From Pantoea dispersa (lineage in GTDB: Bacteria; Pseudomonadota; Gammaproteobacteria; Enterobacterales; Enterobacteriaceae): a DNA stretch of 64,000 bases. The notes under the pieces are model-generated. The model worked only from the letters and a program-made list of their open reading frames with translations, was not told the DNA's origin and did not search any database. Each line of letters starts with the position of its first letter. Within the stretch, counting starts at the first letter, position 1. This document shows, piece by piece, positions 43,718 to 54,656 of this stretch. The stretch is from positions 1 to 64,000 of the forward strand of contig NZ_SCKT01000006.1 in assembly GCF_014155765.1 (NCBI RefSeq). Direction: 5' to 3'. The translations under genes and the position numbers were made by a program.

Positions 43718-44104
43718 TTAACGCATCCACCCGTCGCTCTGCGCGCGAAAGCCACACGCCTGCATAAACGCCGCGCGTACGCGCTGATCGTCTTCGCCGT
43801 CATCGGCAACCCACCAGTGATCCAGCGCGCTGTTCTGCGCTATTGTCTCTTCCAGCAGATACTGCCCTACGCCGCGCCGCCGCGTGACTTCACGCACTTC
43901 CAGCTGCGTAATCTTGCCCAGCGTGCCGCGAATCTCCAGCCGCAGCGCCCCAAGCAGGCGATCGTTAAAGCGCGCTGCATACAGCCGCTGCGCTTCACTG
44001 AGGCTGGCTTCCAGCTGCGCGATATCCTGTTGCGGCCAGACTTTGGCTAAATCCAGTCGATCCTGCGGCGTCAGCGTGCTGATGCGCTGAATAGTGAGCT
44101 TCAT
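43718..44104 (-). CDS. panM: PanD maturation/regulation factor PanM (PanZ)
   Basis: PanM is a GNAT-fold protein that triggers self-cleavage of aspartate decarboxylase PanD and, with acetyl-CoA, limits pantothenate synthesis. The 128-residue protein has the acetyl-CoA region REVTRRRGVGQYLLEE. It lies between rpoH and the liv genes, as E. coli yhhK does. Confidence 0.9.
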   Translation of the reverse strand: MKLTIQRISTLTPQDRLDLAKVWPQQDIAQLEASLSEAQRLYAARFNDRLLGALRLEIRGTLGKITQLEVREVTRRRGVGQYLLEETIAQNSALDHWWVADDGEDDQRVRAAFMQACGFRAQSDGWMR

Positions 44105-44507
44105 AACCCTTACCTGTACTGGCAGAAAGGCCTTAGTGTAGCGAATTTAGACAGTCAGAGCGCTGTCACTTTTTTGCGATGAAAAGAGGTCAAATGCCAG
44201 CCACTTTGCCAGGATTGTGGAGTAAGCCCGCATCGATCGCTGAAAAAGCCAGCATAACGCGCTGGCCTGGCGGTGAAAAACCGGCCATAAAAACCAGAGT
44301 AATCTGCTGTTCTCGTCAGCTTTTACTGAATATGTCAGTTGATTTACAGAAGAAAGTTCCTGTTTAATAACCTGAAAAATAAAGCCTTCTTAACAAAAAA
44401 TGCCAGAAAAGAGTGCTAACTCATTATTCTCAAATCAGTTTTGCTCTTTGACTGGCAGATAAATAACCAATCACAACAGACACGACACAACAGATGGGGA
44501 AGTTCGC
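44105..44507. other. panM-liv divergent promoter region, no gene
   Basis: The 403-bp gap is AT-rich towards the liv gene and has one perfect hairpin (GCCAGC/GCTGGC, 44248-44266). A short open frame at 44179-44367 lacks similarity and a good ribosome site, so I do not call it a gene. Regulation by Lrp is known for E. coli liv genes, but I cannot point to a sure site here. Confidence 0.4.
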
Positions 44508-45635
44508 ATGAAAATGAGTAAAGGACGCGCTTTACTGGCGGGTTGCGTAGCGCTGGCGATGAGCCATGCGGTACTGGCGAAAGACATCAAAATTGCGATT
44601 GTCGGTGCGGCAACCGGCCCGGTGGCGCAGTACGGTGATATGCAGTTCACCGGTGCGGCCCAGGCGATCAAGGACATCAACGCCAAAGGCGGCGTAAACG
44701 GCGACAAGCTGGTCGGCGTAGAATATGACGACGCCTGTGACCCGAAACAGGCGGTTGCGGTGGCCAACAAAGTGGTCAATGACGGCATCAAATACGTTAT
44801 CGGCCACCTGTGCTCCTCCTCCACTCAGCCGGCATCAGACATTTATAACGATGAAGGCATTCTGATGATCACCCCGGCGGCTACCGCGCCTGAACTGACC
44901 GCGCGCGGCTATGCCGACGTGATGCGTACCACCGGTCTGGATTCCGATCAGGGCCCGACCGCGGCCAACTACATCCTCGATCAGATCAAACCAAAACGTA
45001 TTGCCGTGGTACATGACAAGCAGCAGTACGGTCAGGGCCTGGCGGAATCCGTGCAGAAAACCCTGAAGGCGAAAGGCGGCAACGTAGTGCTGTTCGAAGG
45101 GATCACCGCTGGCGATAAAGACTTCTCCACGCTGATTGCGCGCCTGAAGAAAGAGAACGTTGACTTCGTTTACTACGGCGGTTACTACCCGGAGCTGGGC
45201 CAGATTCTGCGTCAGGCTAAAACGGCCGGTCTGAAAGCCGGCTTTATGGGACCAGAAGGGGTCGGCAACGCTTCCCTGTCTAACATCGCGGGTGACGCCT
45301 CTGAAGGCCTGTACGTGACGCTGCCGAAGCGCTACGACCAGCTGCCAGACAACAAAGCGATTGTGGACGCGATCAAAGCCAACAGCGCATCAAACCGCAA
45401 AGATCCAACCGGCCCGTTCGTCTGGACCACCTATGCGGCTATTCAGTCACTGGTGGCGGGCATTGAGCGCAGCAAAAGCGATGAGCCTGATGCGATTGCT
45501 AAAAACCTGAAAGAGGGTGCGCCGGTGCCCACCGTGATGGGTAACCTGAGCTGGGACCAGAAGGGCGATCTGAAGGGCTTCGAATTTGGCGTCTTCAAAT
45601 GGCACAAAGACGGTTCTTCTACCGCAGTTAAGTAA
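44508..45635 (+). CDS. livJ: Branched-chain amino acid-binding periplasmic protein (LivJ/LivK)
   Basis: This is the substrate-binding protein of the Leu/Ile/Val ABC transporter. The 375-residue precursor has a signal peptide (ending SHAVLA), the leucine-binding segment [19 protein letters not shown] and a conserved [14 protein letters not shown]. coli has two paralogues, livJ and livK, on either side of panM. Here only one is present, at the livK position, while many residues ([38 protein letters not shown]) follow LivJ. The symbol is therefore tentative. GGGGAAG precedes the ATG. Confidence 0.88.
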   Translation: MKMSKGRALLAGCVALAMSHAVLAKDIKIAIVGAATGPVAQYGDMQFTGAAQAIKDINAKGGVNGDKLVGVEYDDACDPKQAVAVANKVVNDGIKYVIGHLCSSSTQPASDIYNDEGILMITPAATAPELTARGYADVMRTTGLDSDQGPTAANYILDQIKPKRIAVVHDKQQYGQGLAESVQKTLKAKGGNVVLFEGITAGDKDFSTLIARLKKENVDFVYYGGYYPELGQILRQAKTAGLKAGFMGPEGVGNASLSNIAGDASEGLYVTLPKRYDQLPDNKAIVDAIKANSASNRKDPTGPFVWTTYAAIQSLVAGIERSKSDEPDAIAKNLKEGAPVPTVMGNLSWDQKGDLKGFEFGVFKWHKDGSSTAVK

Positions 45636-45652
45636 GCACGCTCCTGAATTGT

Positions 45653-45756
45653 CCCTCTCCTGATGGGCGAGGGCAGGGTGCGGCACCGCGCACGCGCGCT
45701 GAATGAGGCGCTGCGACGCGGTGCTCTCACCCTAACCCGGTGCCGAACGCACCGGG
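45653..45756 (+). repeat. Stem-loop cluster between the binding-protein gene and livH
   Basis: Three inverted repeats follow each other: CCCTCTCC/GGCGAGGG (45653-45673), a larger AGGGTG-GGCACCGCG/CGCGGTGC-CACCCT pair (45675-45733), and CCCGGTGC/GCACCGGG (45736-45756). Such structures after a binding-protein gene usually protect its mRNA and lower downstream expression, giving more binding protein than membrane parts. Confidence 0.75.
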
Positions 45757-45785
45757 GATTTCCCGTTTACATGCAGGTCCTCACT

Positions 45786-46708
<923 letters not shown>

Positions 46709-46712
<4 letters not shown>

Positions 46713-47980
46713 AACGCCTCGGTCTGGTTAACGCCGTGGTCTCCACGGTGATGCTGCTGGTACTCGCCAGCTTCTTTATGGGTATGCGCCTCGATCTCGA
46801 CGGCACCAAACTGGTGGTGGCGAATGCGGGCGCCGTGCGCTGGAACTGGATCTTCCTCGGCTGCGCAGTGGTGTTTGTGTTCCAGCTGCTGCGTCCGCTG
46901 TTGCAGGGCAAGTTTAAGCGCAGTGGCAAAGGGCTGGTGCTGCCGGGTTTTGACGGTTCGACACCAAAACAAAAGCTGCTGATGCTGCTGGTGATTGTTG
47001 CCGCCGTCGCCTGGCCCTTCTTCGTGTCGCGCGGCAGCGTGGATATTGCCACACTGACGCTGATCTACGTGATGCTCGGCCTCGGCCTGAATGTGGTAGT
47101 GGGCCTGTCCGGCCTGCTGGTGCTGGGTTACGGCGGCTTTTACGCCATCGGTGCTTACACCTTTGCGCTGCTGAATCACTATTACGGCTTTGGCTTCTGG
47201 GAAAGTCTGCCGCTGGCGGGTATTGTCGCCGGTGCCTTTGGCCTGCTGCTGGGCTTCCCGGTGCTGCGGCTGCGCGGTGACTATCTGGCGATTGTGACGC
47301 TCGGCTTTGGTGAGATCGTGCGTATTCTGCTGCTGAACAGCACATCAATCACTGGCGGTCCCAATGGAATCGCGCAGATCCCCAAGCCGAGCCTGTTTGG
47401 TATTGAATTTGGCCGGCGCGTCAGTGAAGGCGGCTGGACCACCTTCCACGAGCTGACGGGCCTGGCGTACGATCCCAATCACCGCGTGATTTTCCTTTAT
47501 CTGGTGGCGCTGCTGCTGGTGGTGCTGACGCTGTTCGTCATCAATCGTCTGCTGCGCATGCCGCTGGGGCGTGCGTGGGAAGCGCTGCGTGAAGATGAGA
47601 TCGCCTGCCGTTCGCTCGGTCTCAGCCCAACGCGCATCAAGCTGACGGCCTTTACCATCAGCGCGGTGTTCGCCGGTTTCGCCGGTACGCTGTTTGCCGC
47701 GCGTCAGGGCTTTGTCAGCCCGGAATCTTTCACCTTTGTCGAGTCCGCGTTTGTGCTGGCGATTGTGGTGCTGGGCGGCATGGGTTCGCAGCTGGCGGTA
47801 ATCCTGGCCGCGATTCTGCTGGTGGTGTCGCGCGAGCTGATGCGTGATTTGAACGAGTACAGCATGCTGGTGCTCGGTGGTTTGATGGTGCTGATGATGA
47901 TCTGGCGTCCGCAGGGGCTGCTGCCGATGAAGCGTCCGCACCTGAAGCTGAAACAGGCAAAACAAGGAGAGCAGGCATGA
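46709..47980 (+). CDS. livM: Branched-chain amino acid ABC transporter permease LivM
   Basis: LivM is the second membrane subunit of the importer. The 423-residue protein has an N-terminal extra region (about 90 residues, DUF3382 type) with two helices, then the permease core with [21 protein letters not shown] and the ATPase-contact loop [20 protein letters not shown]. It overlaps livH and livG by four bases each, so all are read from one message. Confidence 0.96.
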
Positions 47981-48744
47981 GTCAGCCTTTATTAGCCGTT
48001 GAAGGCCTGATGATGCGCTTCGGCGGCCTGCTGGCCGTCAACAACGTGGCGCTGGAACTGCATCCGCAGGAGATCGTCTCGCTGATTGGCCCGAACGGGG
48101 CGGGGAAAACCACGGTATTCAACTGCCTGACCGGTTTCTATAAGCCAACGGGTGGCACCATCAAACTGCGCGATCAGTCATTACAGGGCCTGCCGGGGCA
48201 GAAGATTGCGCGCATGGGCGTGGTGCGGACCTTTCAGCACGTGCGCCTGTTCCGCGAGATGACGGTGATTGAAAACCTGCTGGTGGCGCAGCATCAGCAT
48301 CTGAAAAGCGGCGTGTTCTCCGGGCTGTTTAAAACCCCGGCGTTCCGGCGCGGCGAGAGCGAAGCGCTGGACCGCGCGGCCAGCTGGCTGGAGCGCATTG
48401 GTCTGCTGGAGCTGGCTAACCGTCAGGCCGGCAATCTGGCTTATGGCCAGCAGCGCCGGCTGGAGATCGCCCGCTGCATGGTGACGCGTCCGGAAATCCT
48501 GATGCTCGACGAACCGGCCGCCGGCCTCAACCCGCGCGAAACGCACGAGCTGGATGAGCTGATCGCTGAACTGCGCGGCGAACACAAGGTGACGGTGTTG
48601 CTGATTGAACACGATATGAAACTGGTGATGGGCATTTCTGACCGCATTTATGTGGTGAATCAGGGAACGCCGCTGGCCAACGGTACGCCGGAAGAAGTGC
48701 GTAACAACCCGGATGTGATCCGTGCTTATTTAGGTGAGGCGTAA
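47977..48744 (+). CDS. livG: Branched-chain amino acid ABC transporter ATPase LivG
   Basis: LivG is one of two ATPases of the importer. The 255-residue protein has Walker [13 protein letters not shown], the family signature region [15 protein letters not shown] and Walker [14 protein letters not shown], and the long insertion typical of branched-chain transport ATPases. It overlaps livM by four bases; one base separates it from livF. Confidence 0.96.
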   Translation: MSQPLLAVEGLMMRFGGLLAVNNVALELHPQEIVSLIGPNGAGKTTVFNCLTGFYKPTGGTIKLRDQSLQGLPGQKIARMGVVRTFQHVRLFREMTVIENLLVAQHQHLKSGVFSGLFKTPAFRRGESEALDRAASWLERIGLLELANRQAGNLAYGQQRRLEIARCMVTRPEILMLDEPAAGLNPRETHELDELIAELRGEHKVTVLLIEHDMKLVMGISDRIYVVNQGTPLANGTPEEVRNNPDVIRAYLGEA

Positions 48745-48745
48745 C

Positions 48746-49459
48746 ATGGCGAACCCGATTTTAACTTTACAGGGTGTCAGTGCGCACTATGGCCCGATCC
48801 AGGCACTGCATAACATTAATCTGCATATCAGTCAGGGCGAAATCGTGACGCTGATTGGCGCTAACGGCGCGGGTAAAACCACGCTGCTCGGTACGCTGTG
48901 TGGCGAGCCGCGCGCCACCAGCGGCACCATCACCTTTGATGGCAAAACGATTACCGACTGGCAGACGGCAAAAATCATGCGTGAAGCGATTGCCATCGTA
49001 CCGGAAGGCCGGCGCGTGTTTTCGCGCATGACGGTGGAAGAGAATCTGGCGATGGGCGGTTTCTTCGCGACGCGTCAGCAGTATCAGGAGCGCATTGAGC
49101 GCGTTTATCAGCTGTTCCCCCGGCTGGCGGAGCGCAAAGTGCAGCGCGCCGGCACCATGTCCGGCGGTGAGCAGCAGATGCTGGCGATTGGCCGCGCCCT
49201 CATGAGCCAGCCGCGCCTGCTGCTGCTGGACGAGCCGTCGCTGGGTCTGGCGCCGATCATTATCCAGCAGATTTTCGACACCATCGAACAGCTGCGTAAA
49301 GAGGGCATGACCATCTTCCTCGTCGAGCAGAACGCCAACCAGGCACTGAAGCTGGCCGATCGTGGTTACGTGCTGGAGAACGGTCACGTGGTGCTGGAGG
49401 ATAGCGGTGAAGCGTTGTTATCCAATGAAGCGGTGAGAAGCGCGTATTTAGGCGCCTGA
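48746..49459 (+). CDS. livF: Branched-chain amino acid ABC transporter ATPase LivF
   Basis: LivF is the second ATPase of the importer. The ATG at 48746 gives 237 residues, the E. coli length; a GTG at 48734 inside livG is the alternative. Walker A GANGAGKTTLLG, signature MSGGEQQM, Walker B LLLLDEPSLGLAP. It ends the liv operon and is followed by an 86-bp palindrome rather than a classical terminator. Confidence 0.96.
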   Translation: MANPILTLQGVSAHYGPIQALHNINLHISQGEIVTLIGANGAGKTTLLGTLCGEPRATSGTITFDGKTITDWQTAKIMREAIAIVPEGRRVFSRMTVEENLAMGGFFATRQQYQERIERVYQLFPRLAERKVQRAGTMSGGEQQMLAIGRALMSQPRLLLLDEPSLGLAPIIIQQIFDTIEQLRKEGMTIFLVEQNANQALKLADRGYVLENGHVVLEDSGEALLSNEAVRSAYLGA

Positions 49460-49471
49460 CCTGGCTTACTT

Positions 49472-49557
49472 GTCAGATTGCGGTTGGGCAGTGCTCGCCA
49501 TCCTCACGTACTAGATGTACGCTGCGGTGGCTGCGCGCTGTCCGCCCGTAATCTGAC
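49472..49557. repeat. 86-bp imperfect palindrome after livF
   Basis: Outer arms GTCAGATT/AATCTGAC (49472-49479, 49550-49557), a centre built around CGTACTAGATGTACG, and imperfect pairing between. It resembles a palindromic repeat I know from several enterobacterial genomes. It may end liv transcription and lies 80 bp before the Pho boxes of ugpB. Confidence 0.75.
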
Positions 49558-49639
49558 TGCGCCGCCGACGGTCATTAACCGGAGTGCGGAATAACCAATA
49601 ATTCCCACCCACTTACACTCCATCGCCCCTGCGCTTATC

Positions 49640-49679
49640 CCGTCACATTCCCGTCATAATCCTGTTATTTTTCCGTCAT
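49640..49679 (+). promoter_or_regulatory. Double Pho box of the ugp operon
   Basis: Four 7-mers start at 49640, 49651, 49662 and 49673, exactly 11 bases apart: CCGTCAC, CCGTCAT, CTGTTAT, CCGTCAT, each followed by a four-base AT-rich spacer. This is the PhoB half-site CTGTCAT with its helical spacing, enough for two PhoB dimers, and it stands about 70 bp before ugpB. Confidence 0.88.
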
Positions 49680-49751
49680 TTCCTCGTGTCATGTTACTTC
49701 GCGAACAAAAAATGCGTGATATCGCGCGCGCCACAAGCACAGGAAACCCTT

Positions 49752-51068
49752 ATGTCCGCTTTTACGCTTCGTCCCCGCCTGATGAGTCTGCTGCTCGGTC
49801 TGGCGATCAGCGGTAATGCGCTGGCTGCTACCGAAATCCCTTTCTGGCACTCAATGGAAGGCGAGTTAGGCAAAGAAGTCGATTCTCTGGCACAGCGTTT
49901 TAACCAGGCTCACCCGGATTACAAAATCGTTCCGACCTACAAAGGCAACTACGAGCAGAGCCTGGCCGCGGGTATCGCTGCGGTGCGCAGCGGTAAGGCG
50001 CCGGCCATTCTGCAGGTTTACGAAGTGGGCACCGCCACCATGATGGCCTCTAAAGCCATCGTGCCGGTGCATGAAGTGTTTAAAGACGCCGGCGTGCCGA
50101 TGGACCCGAAACAGTTTGTCCCTGCCGTTGCCGGTTACTACAGCGACAGCAACGGCCAGCTGATCTCACAGCCGTTTAACAGCTCCACGCCGGTGCTGTA
50201 CTACAACAAAGACGCGTTCAAAAAAGCCGGTCTTAATCCGGATCAGCCACCGAAAACCTGGCAGGCGCTGGCGCAGGATGCCGCCGCGCTGCGTAAAGCC
50301 GGCATGAGCTGCGGCTATGCCAGCGGCTGGCAGGGCTGGATTCAGATCGAAAACTTCAGCGCCTGGCATGGTCTGCCGGTTGCCACCAAAAACAACGGCT
50401 TTGACGGTACCGACGCGGTGCTGGAGTTCAACAAACCCGTGCAGGTGCGCCACATCCAGCTGCTGGAAGAGATGAATAAGAAAGGTGATTTCACCTACTT
50501 TGGCCGTAAAGACGAGTCGACGTCCAAGTTCTACAACGGCGACTGCGGTATCACCACCGCCTCGTCCGGTTCGCTGGCCGACATTAAGCATTACGCCAAA
50601 TTCAACTTTGGCGTGGGCATGATGCCGTACGATGACACCGTGCCGAACGCACCGCAGAACGCCATTATCGGTGGCGCCAGCCTGTGGGTGATGAAAGGCA
50701 AAGATGCAGCGACTTATAAAGGTGCGGCGGAGTTCATGAAGTTCCTCGCCCAGCCGGATATTGCGGCAGAATGGCACCAGAAAACCGGTTATCTGCCGAT
50801 CACCACCGCGGCTTATGAGCTGACCAAACAGCAGGGCTTCTATGACAAAAACCCGGGCGCGGACATCGCCACGCGGCAGATGCTGAATAAAGATCCGCTG
50901 CCGTTCACCAAAGGGATGCGTCTGGGCAACATGCCGCAGATTCGTACCATCGTCGACGAAGAGCTGGAAGGCGTGTGGACCGGCAAACAGTCGCCACAGG
51001 CAGCGCTGGACAACGCGGTGAAACGCGGCAACGAACTGCTGCGTCGCTTTGAACAGCAAGTGAAGTAA
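49752..51068 (+). CDS. ugpB: Glycerol-3-phosphate-binding periplasmic protein UgpB
   Basis: UgpB captures sn-glycerol-3-phosphate and glycerophosphocholine for the Ugp importer. The ATG at 49752 gives 438 residues, the E. coli length, with a signal peptide ending GNALA before [12 protein letters not shown]. An upstream frame exists (from 49686) but would bury the signal. It is first in the phosphate-starvation operon ugpBAECQ and lies just after the Pho boxes. Confidence 0.95.
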   Translation: MSAFTLRPRLMSLLLGLAISGNALAATEIPFWHSMEGELGKEVDSLAQRFNQAHPDYKIVPTYKGNYEQSLAAGIAAVRSGKAPAILQVYEVGTATMMASKAIVPVHEVFKDAGVPMDPKQFVPAVAGYYSDSNGQLISQPFNSSTPVLYYNKDAFKKAGLNPDQPPKTWQALAQDAAALRKAGMSCGYASGWQGWIQIENFSAWHGLPVATKNNGFDGTDAVLEFNKPVQVRHIQLLEEMNKKGDFTYFGRKDESTSKFYNGDCGITTASSGSLADIKHYAKFNFGVGMMPYDDTVPNAPQNAIIGGASLWVMKGKDAATYKGAAEFMKFLAQPDIAAEWHQKTGYLPITTAAYELTKQQGFYDKNPGADIATRQMLNKDPLPFTKGMRLGNMPQIRTIVDEELEGVWTGKQSPQAALDNAVKRGNELLRRFEQQVK

Positions 51069-51078
51069 TTCCGTAATG

Positions 51079-51106
51079 GCGGGATGGACGGGTAAGTCCG
51101 TCCCGC
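51079..51106 (+). other. Stem-loop between ugpB and ugpA
   Basis: An 11-bp stem with one G-T pair (GCGGGATGGAC with GTCCGTCCCGC) and a six-base loop fills the ugpB-ugpA gap. There is only a short pyrimidine stretch after it. It likely favours ugpB over the downstream genes. Confidence 0.6.
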
Positions 51107-51129
51107 TGTCTCTTTCTGACGAGCCTGCT

Positions 51130-52020
51130 ATGTCTTCATCATCACGTCCGGTTTTCCGTGCCCGTTTGTTGCCGTATCTGCTGGTGGCCCCGCAGCTGGC
51201 GATCACCGCGATCTTTTTTCTCTGGCCCGCCGGAGAGGCGCTGTGGTACTCGCTGCAAAGCATCGATCCGTTTGGCATCTCCAGCACCTTTGTTGGCCTT
51301 GATAACTTCCGCCGCCTGTTCAGTGACGACTACTACCTTGATTCGTTCTGGACCACCCTCGTGTTTAGCGCGCTGGTGACGGTATGCGGCATGACATTCT
51401 CGCTGCTGCTGGCGGCGCTGGTGGATTACGTTATCCGGCTGAAAAAGCTCTATCAGACGCTGCTGTTGCTGCCCTATGCGGTAGCGCCAGTGGTTGCGGC
51501 GGTGCTGTGGATGTTCCTGTTCAATCCCGGGCTGGGGCTGTTCAGCCATCTGCTGAACCAGCTTGGCTACAACTGGAACTATGCGCAGAACAGCGGTCAG
51601 GCGATGTTCCTGATTGTATTAGCGTCGATCTGGCAGCAAATGAGCTACAACTTTCTGTTTTTCTTTGCCGCGCTGCAGTCCATTCCTAAATCGCTGGTGG
51701 AAGCCGCGGCGATTGACGGTGCCGGACCGGTGCGCCGTTTCTTTAATCTGTCGCTGCCGCTGATTACGCCGGTCAGCTTTTTCCTGCTGGTGGTGAATCT
51801 GGTTTACGCCTTTTTCGACACCTTCCCGGTGATTGATGCTGCCACCGGCGGCGGGCCGGTACAGGCTACAACCACGCTGATCTACAAAATCTACCGCGAA
51901 GGCTTCACCGGGCTCGATCTCTCGTCGTCCGCCGCGCAGTCGGTGGTGCTGATGCTGCTGGTTATCGGCCTGACCATTCTGCAATTCCGCTTTGTCGAGC
52001 GTAAGGTGCAATACCAATGA
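51130..52020 (+). CDS. ugpA: Glycerol-3-phosphate ABC transporter permease UgpA
   Basis: UgpA is a membrane subunit of the glycerol-3-phosphate importer. The ATG at 51130 gives 296 residues (E. coli 295), with six helices and the ATPase-contact EAA loop [16 protein letters not shown]. It overlaps ugpE by four bases (ATGA). An in-frame start at 51076 would run through the stem-loop and is rejected. Confidence 0.95.
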   Translation: MSSSSRPVFRARLLPYLLVAPQLAITAIFFLWPAGEALWYSLQSIDPFGISSTFVGLDNFRRLFSDDYYLDSFWTTLVFSALVTVCGMTFSLLLAALVDYVIRLKKLYQTLLLLPYAVAPVVAAVLWMFLFNPGLGLFSHLLNQLGYNWNYAQNSGQAMFLIVLASIWQQMSYNFLFFFAALQSIPKSLVEAAAIDGAGPVRRFFNLSLPLITPVSFFLLVVNLVYAFFDTFPVIDAATGGGPVQATTTLIYKIYREGFTGLDLSSSAAQSVVLMLLVIGLTILQFRFVERKVQYQ

Positions 52021-52859
52021 TTGAAAACCGACGCGGGCTGGATATCTTCGCCCACACGCTGCTGGCGCTGGGGGTGCTGACCATTCTGTTCCCGCTGTAC
52101 GTGGCGTTTGTCGCCGCGACGCTGGATAACAACGCGGTGTATCAGGTGCCGATGACGCTGGTGCCCGGCCCGCATCTCATCGACAACATCACCCACATCT
52201 GGCGCGATGGCGTCAACGGCAGCGCGGCGTTTGGCCTGATGATGCTGAACAGCCTGATCATGGCGCTGGGCATCACCGTGGGCAAAATCACGGTGTCGAT
52301 GCTCTCGGCGTTTGCGCTGGTGTGGTTTCGCTTTCCGCTGCGCACGCTGTTTTTCTGGCTGATTTTTATCACCCTGATGCTGCCGGTAGAAGTGCGTATT
52401 TTCCCGACGGTGGAGGTGATCTCCACGCTGCACATGCTGGACAGTTACAGCGGTCTGACATTGCCGCTGATGGCCTCCGCGACCGCCACGTTCCTGTTCC
52501 GCCAGTTTTTTATGTCGCTGCCGGATGAGCTGATTGAAGCGGCGCGCATTGACGGCGCCAGTCCGATGCGTTTTTTCTGGGATATCGTGCTGCCGCTGTC
52601 AAAAACCAATCTCGCCGCGCTGTTTGTCATCACCTTTATTTACGGCTGGAACCAGTATCTGTGGCCGCTGCTGATCATCAACGATGCCGGCCTGAGCACT
52701 GCCGTGGCGGGGGTGAAAAGTATGATCAACACCAGCGGCGGTCCGACGCAGTGGAACGAAGTGATGGCGGCGATGTTATTAACCCTGATCCCACCGGTGG
52801 TGGTGGTGCTTGTGATGCAGCGCGCCTTTGTGCGTGGCCTGGTGGAGAGTGAGAAATAG
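52017..52859 (+). CDS. ugpE: Glycerol-3-phosphate ABC transporter permease UgpE
   Basis: UgpE is the second membrane subunit. The 280-residue protein has six helices and the EAA loop [21 protein letters not shown]. It overlaps ugpA by four bases and ends directly before the ugpC ATG with no spacer, so translation is tightly coupled. Confidence 0.95.
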   Translation: MIENRRGLDIFAHTLLALGVLTILFPLYVAFVAATLDNNAVYQVPMTLVPGPHLIDNITHIWRDGVNGSAAFGLMMLNSLIMALGITVGKITVSMLSAFALVWFRFPLRTLFFWLIFITLMLPVEVRIFPTVEVISTLHMLDSYSGLTLPLMASATATFLFRQFFMSLPDELIEAARIDGASPMRFFWDIVLPLSKTNLAALFVITFIYGWNQYLWPLLIINDAGLSTAVAGVKSMINTSGGPTQWNEVMAAMLLTLIPPVVVVLVMQRAFVRGLVESEK

Positions 52860-54656
52860 ATGGCAGCGGTAACCCTTCAGACCGTGACGAAATCGTATGA
52901 CGGCAAAAACCAAATCATTCAGCCGCTGAACATCACCATCAATGACGGTGAATTCATGGTGATGGTCGGCCCATCCGGCTGCGGGAAATCGACGCTGCTG
53001 CGCATGGTGGCCGGGCTGGAGCGCGTCACCTCGGGCGATATCTACATCGATGATCGGCGCGTCACCGACATGGAGCCGAAAGATCGCGGCATCGCCATGG
53101 TATTCCAGAATTACGCGCTCTACCCGCACATGACGGTGGGAGAAAACATGGCTTACGGCCTGAAAATCCGCGGCATGGGCAAGGAACAGATTACCCAGCG
53201 GGTGATGGATGCGGCGCGCAGTCTGGAGCTTGATCACCTGTTGCAGCGCCGTCCGCGCGAGCTCTCCGGCGGCCAGCGTCAGCGCGTGGCCATGGGCCGC
53301 GCCATCGTGCGGGAACCGGCGGTGTTTCTGTTTGATGAGCCGCTGTCGAACCTGGATGCGCGCCTGCGCGTGCAGATGCGTCTGGAGCTTCAGCAACTGC
53401 ACCGCCGGCTGAAAACCACCAGCCTGTACGTCACGCACGATCAGGTTGAAGCCATGACGCTGGCGCAGCGCGTGATGGTGATGAATAAAGGCGTGGTGGA
53501 GCAGGTGGGCACGCCGGTGGAGGTGTATGAGCGTCCGGCCAGTCAGTTTGTTGCGTCGTTCATCGGCGCGCCGGCGATGAACCTGCTACCCGGTCAGATC
53601 AACAGCGATGGCTCGCGCTTTACGCTCGACGCGCTCAACAGCCTGCCGCTCGGCGCAGGCAAAGCGCGATGGGCCAACCGTCCGCTGACGCTCGGCATTC
53701 GTCCCGAGCATATTCAGCTCAGCAACCGTGAGGCCGGCGGTGTGCCGCTGGTGGTGGATACGCTGGAGATCCTCGGCGCGGACAATCTTGCGCATGGTCA
53801 CATTGGCAACACGCGGCTGGTGGTGCGTTTGCCGCACAGCGAGCGGCCTGTGGCTACAACTGCCGCCAGATGCGTTACACTTCTTCGATTCTACCCATGG
53901 AAAGCGTCTGGAATGAGTGTAATAAACTGGCCCTATCCGCACATTGTTGCGCATCGCGGCGGCGGCAAGCTGGCCCCGGAAAATACCCTGGCGGCGATTG
54001 ATGTCGGCGCGCACTACGGTCATACCATGATCGAATTCGACGCCAAACTGTCACAGGATAATCAGATTTTCCTGCTGCACGATGACACGCTGGACCGCAC
54101 CAGCAACGGCTGGGGCGTGGCGGGCGATCTGCCGTGGCAGCAGCTGGCGCAGCTGGATGCCGGCAGCTGGTTTAGCCGTGAATTTGACGGTGAGCCGCTG
54201 GCATTGCTGAGCGAGGTGGCCGCGCGCTGCCGCCAGCATCGGATGATGGCCAACATTGAGATCAAACCCAGCAGCGGTACCGAGGTGGAAACCGGACGTG
54301 ATGTAGCGCTGGCCGCACGAACGCTGTGGCAGGGACAAACGGCACCGCTGCTGTCCTCGTTCTCGTACGCGGCGCTGGAAGCGGCGATGCAGGCCGCGCC
54401 GGAGCTGCCGCGCGGCCTGCTGCTGGATGAGTGGCACGACGACTGGCAGGCGTTGACCGCCGCGCTCGACTGCGTCTCCATCCATTTAAATCATCGCTTG
54501 CTGGACGCCGGACGCACCGCCGCGCTTAAAGCCGCCGGTCTGCGTATTCTGGTGTATACCGTGAATCAGCCCGCGCGGGCGCGCGAGCTGCTGAGCTGGG
54601 GCGTGGATGCCATCTGTACCGATCGCATTGATGCTATCGGCCCGGACTTCCGTTAA
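52860..54656 (+). CDS. ugpC: UgpC ATPase with a 3' frameshift, fused in frame to UgpQ
   Basis: UgpC is the ATPase of the glycerol-3-phosphate importer. Walker A ([11 protein letters not shown]), LSGGQRQR, Walker B ([11 protein letters not shown]) and most of the C-terminal regulatory domain are intact up to Pro330. There the family C-terminus (about 27 more residues) breaks off. Its last 22 codons, [16 protein letters not shown]... to a TGA at 53914-53916, are present but in another frame, starting at 53848. As a result the frame continues through 21 unrelated residues into ugpQ at codon 352, giving one 598-residue product. GCGGCC at 53843-53848 is the likely deletion point. The lost part belongs to the TOBE-type domain that in E. 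coli is thought to mediate regulation. A sequencing error is the plain alternative. Confidence 0.85.
   Translation: MAAVTLQTVTKSYDGKNQIIQPLNITINDGEFMVMVGPSGCGKSTLLRMVAGLERVTSGDIYIDDRRVTDMEPKDRGIAMVFQNYALYPHMTVGENMAYGLKIRGMGKEQITQRVMDAARSLELDHLLQRRPRELSGGQRQRVAMGRAIVREPAVFLFDEPLSNLDARLRVQMRLELQQLHRRLKTTSLYVTHDQVEAMTLAQRVMVMNKGVVEQVGTPVEVYERPASQFVASFIGAPAMNLLPGQINSDGSRFTLDALNSLPLGAGKARWANRPLTLGIRPEHIQLSNREAGGVPLVVDTLEILGADNLAHGHIGNTRLVVRLPHSERPVATTAARCVTLLRFYPWKASGMSVINWPYPHIVAHRGGGKLAPENTLAAIDVGAHYGHTMIEFDAKLSQDNQIFLLHDDTLDRTSNGWGVAGDLPWQQLAQLDAGSWFSREFDGEPLALLSEVAARCRQHRMMANIEIKPSSGTEVETGRDVALAARTLWQGQTAPLLSSFSYAALEAAMQAAPELPRGLLLDEWHDDWQALTAALDCVSIHLNHRLLDAGRTAALKAAGLRILVYTVNQPARARELLSWGVDAICTDRIDAIGPDFR
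53913..54656 (+). CDS. ugpQ: Glycerophosphodiester phosphodiesterase UgpQ
   Basis: UgpQ hydrolyses glycerophosphodiesters to glycerol-3-phosphate and an alcohol in the cytosol, acting on what the transporter brings in. From the ATG at 53913 it has 247 residues, the E. coli length. The GDPD motifs [15 protein letters not shown] and [23 protein letters not shown] are intact. The ATG overlaps the ancestral ugpC stop (ATGA). It may now be made both alone and as the tail of the ugpC frame. Its stop overlaps the yhhA stop on the other strand by four bases. Confidence 0.93.
   Translation: MSVINWPYPHIVAHRGGGKLAPENTLAAIDVGAHYGHTMIEFDAKLSQDNQIFLLHDDTLDRTSNGWGVAGDLPWQQLAQLDAGSWFSREFDGEPLALLSEVAARCRQHRMMANIEIKPSSGTEVETGRDVALAARTLWQGQTAPLLSSFSYAALEAAMQAAPELPRGLLLDEWHDDWQALTAALDCVSIHLNHRLLDAGRTAALKAAGLRILVYTVNQPARARELLSWGVDAICTDRIDAIGPDFR

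Noticed and set aside
44179-44367. Short ORF (62 codons) between panM and the liv gene
   Set aside because: No ribosome site of note, no similarity and composition unlike its neighbours; more likely promoter DNA.
45663-45785. Longer LivH starting within the liv stem-loop cluster
   Set aside because: The added residues are translated palindromes; the ATG at 45786 gives the known 308-residue protein.
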